A program made the translations under genes and the position numbers. Below, one piece after another: positions 63,976-64,000 of a stretch of DNA of 64,000 nt (the first letter of the stretch is position 1; each line of letters opens with the position of its first letter). The notes below the pieces were generated by a model. The model saw only the letters and a list, made by a program, of their open reading frames with translations. It was not told the DNA's origin and made no database searches. This DNA comes from Kineobactrum sediminis (GTDB lineage: Bacteria > Pseudomonadota > Gammaproteobacteria > Pseudomonadales > Halieaceae). The DNA is taken from assembly GCF_002868715.1 (NCBI RefSeq), contig NZ_PKLZ01000008.1, positions 310,001 to 374,000 on the forward strand. Direction: 5' to 3'.

Positions 63976-64000
63976 CACATTAGCGTCGCTTGTCGAACAC

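Noticed and set aside
63980..64000. End of a minus-strand gene entering from the right edge (last codons would read VFDKRR)
   Set aside because: Only six codons are visible before a TAA; the basic ending resembles crotonase C-termini, but this is too short to support a feature.

Overview
The window looks like a chromosomal stretch of a free-living, aerobic, moderately GC-rich gammaproteobacterium. The evidence is the gene repertoire: SUF-only iron-sulfur assembly under an IscR-type operator, an rhlE-like helicase, the ATP-grasp / membrane transglutaminase / retropepsin trio, a wax ester synthase, an aerobic phenylacetyl-CoA pathway, a TonB receptor and KshA/KstD-type steroid enzymes. Marine Cellvibrionales/Halieaceae-like bacteria often carry such a mix, but this placement is inference; no rRNA or marker gene here proves it. 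There is no phage, transposase, integrase or CRISPR array.

Region by region. 1-9927: a partial lipoprotein gene, a Tat-exported PhoD phosphatase, an RhlE-type helicase, a three-gene amidoligase/protease system (3578-6732), an AidB-like acyl-CoA dehydrogenase, msrB, a hotdog thioesterase and a small membrane protein. 10067-16301: a compact sufBCDSATE operon behind a promoter overlapped by a near-consensus IscR type-1 site. 16313-23234: an oligopeptide importer (oppA, oppB, oppC and a fused oppDF ATPase) downstream of a FATP/FadD6-type acyl-CoA synthetase. 23394-27447: an M32 carboxypeptidase, then a translationally coupled GCS2-type ligase and aspartoacylase-like hydrolase. 27596-27668: tRNA-Thr(CGT). 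27718-34760: an SPW membrane protein, a wax ester synthase/DGAT, a PilZ-like protein, a small protein with a YihY/BrkB membrane protein, a VOC protein and a CbpA-type J-protein.

34935-50072 is the most accessory-looking part. It holds a TonB receptor with its own terminator, a SnoaL-like protein, a PaaI-type thioesterase, a PQQ dehydrogenase with an inserted cytochrome c domain, a sulfatase whose reading frame is broken, an MBL hydrolase, a class II aldolase, a TauD/TfdA dioxygenase, a large GST-like protein, and an overlapping KstD-type dehydrogenase / KshA-type Rieske oxygenase pair. I infer uptake and oxidation of a hydrophobic, possibly sulfated and steroid-like substrate. 50248-53563 is housekeeping: a phosphoribosyltransferase, azlCD, an RNA m5U methyltransferase and an S4 protein.

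53588-63975 is an aerobic phenylacetate degradation locus. On the minus strand paaZ-paaG-paaJ-paaABCDE and an EthD-like gene run as one operon. A divergent fused enoyl-CoA hydratase / 3-hydroxyacyl-CoA dehydrogenase probably stands in for PaaF and PaaH. The divergent promoter contains a 20-bp dyad that overlaps the paaZ -35 box. The phenylacetate-CoA ligase gene and the local regulator lie outside the window.

No single clearly new system stands out. The best leads are the GCS2/aspartoacylase pair, the amidoligase trio with an altered protease motif, the frameshifted sulfatase within the catabolic island, and the regulatory dyads at suf, paa and the sulfatase.
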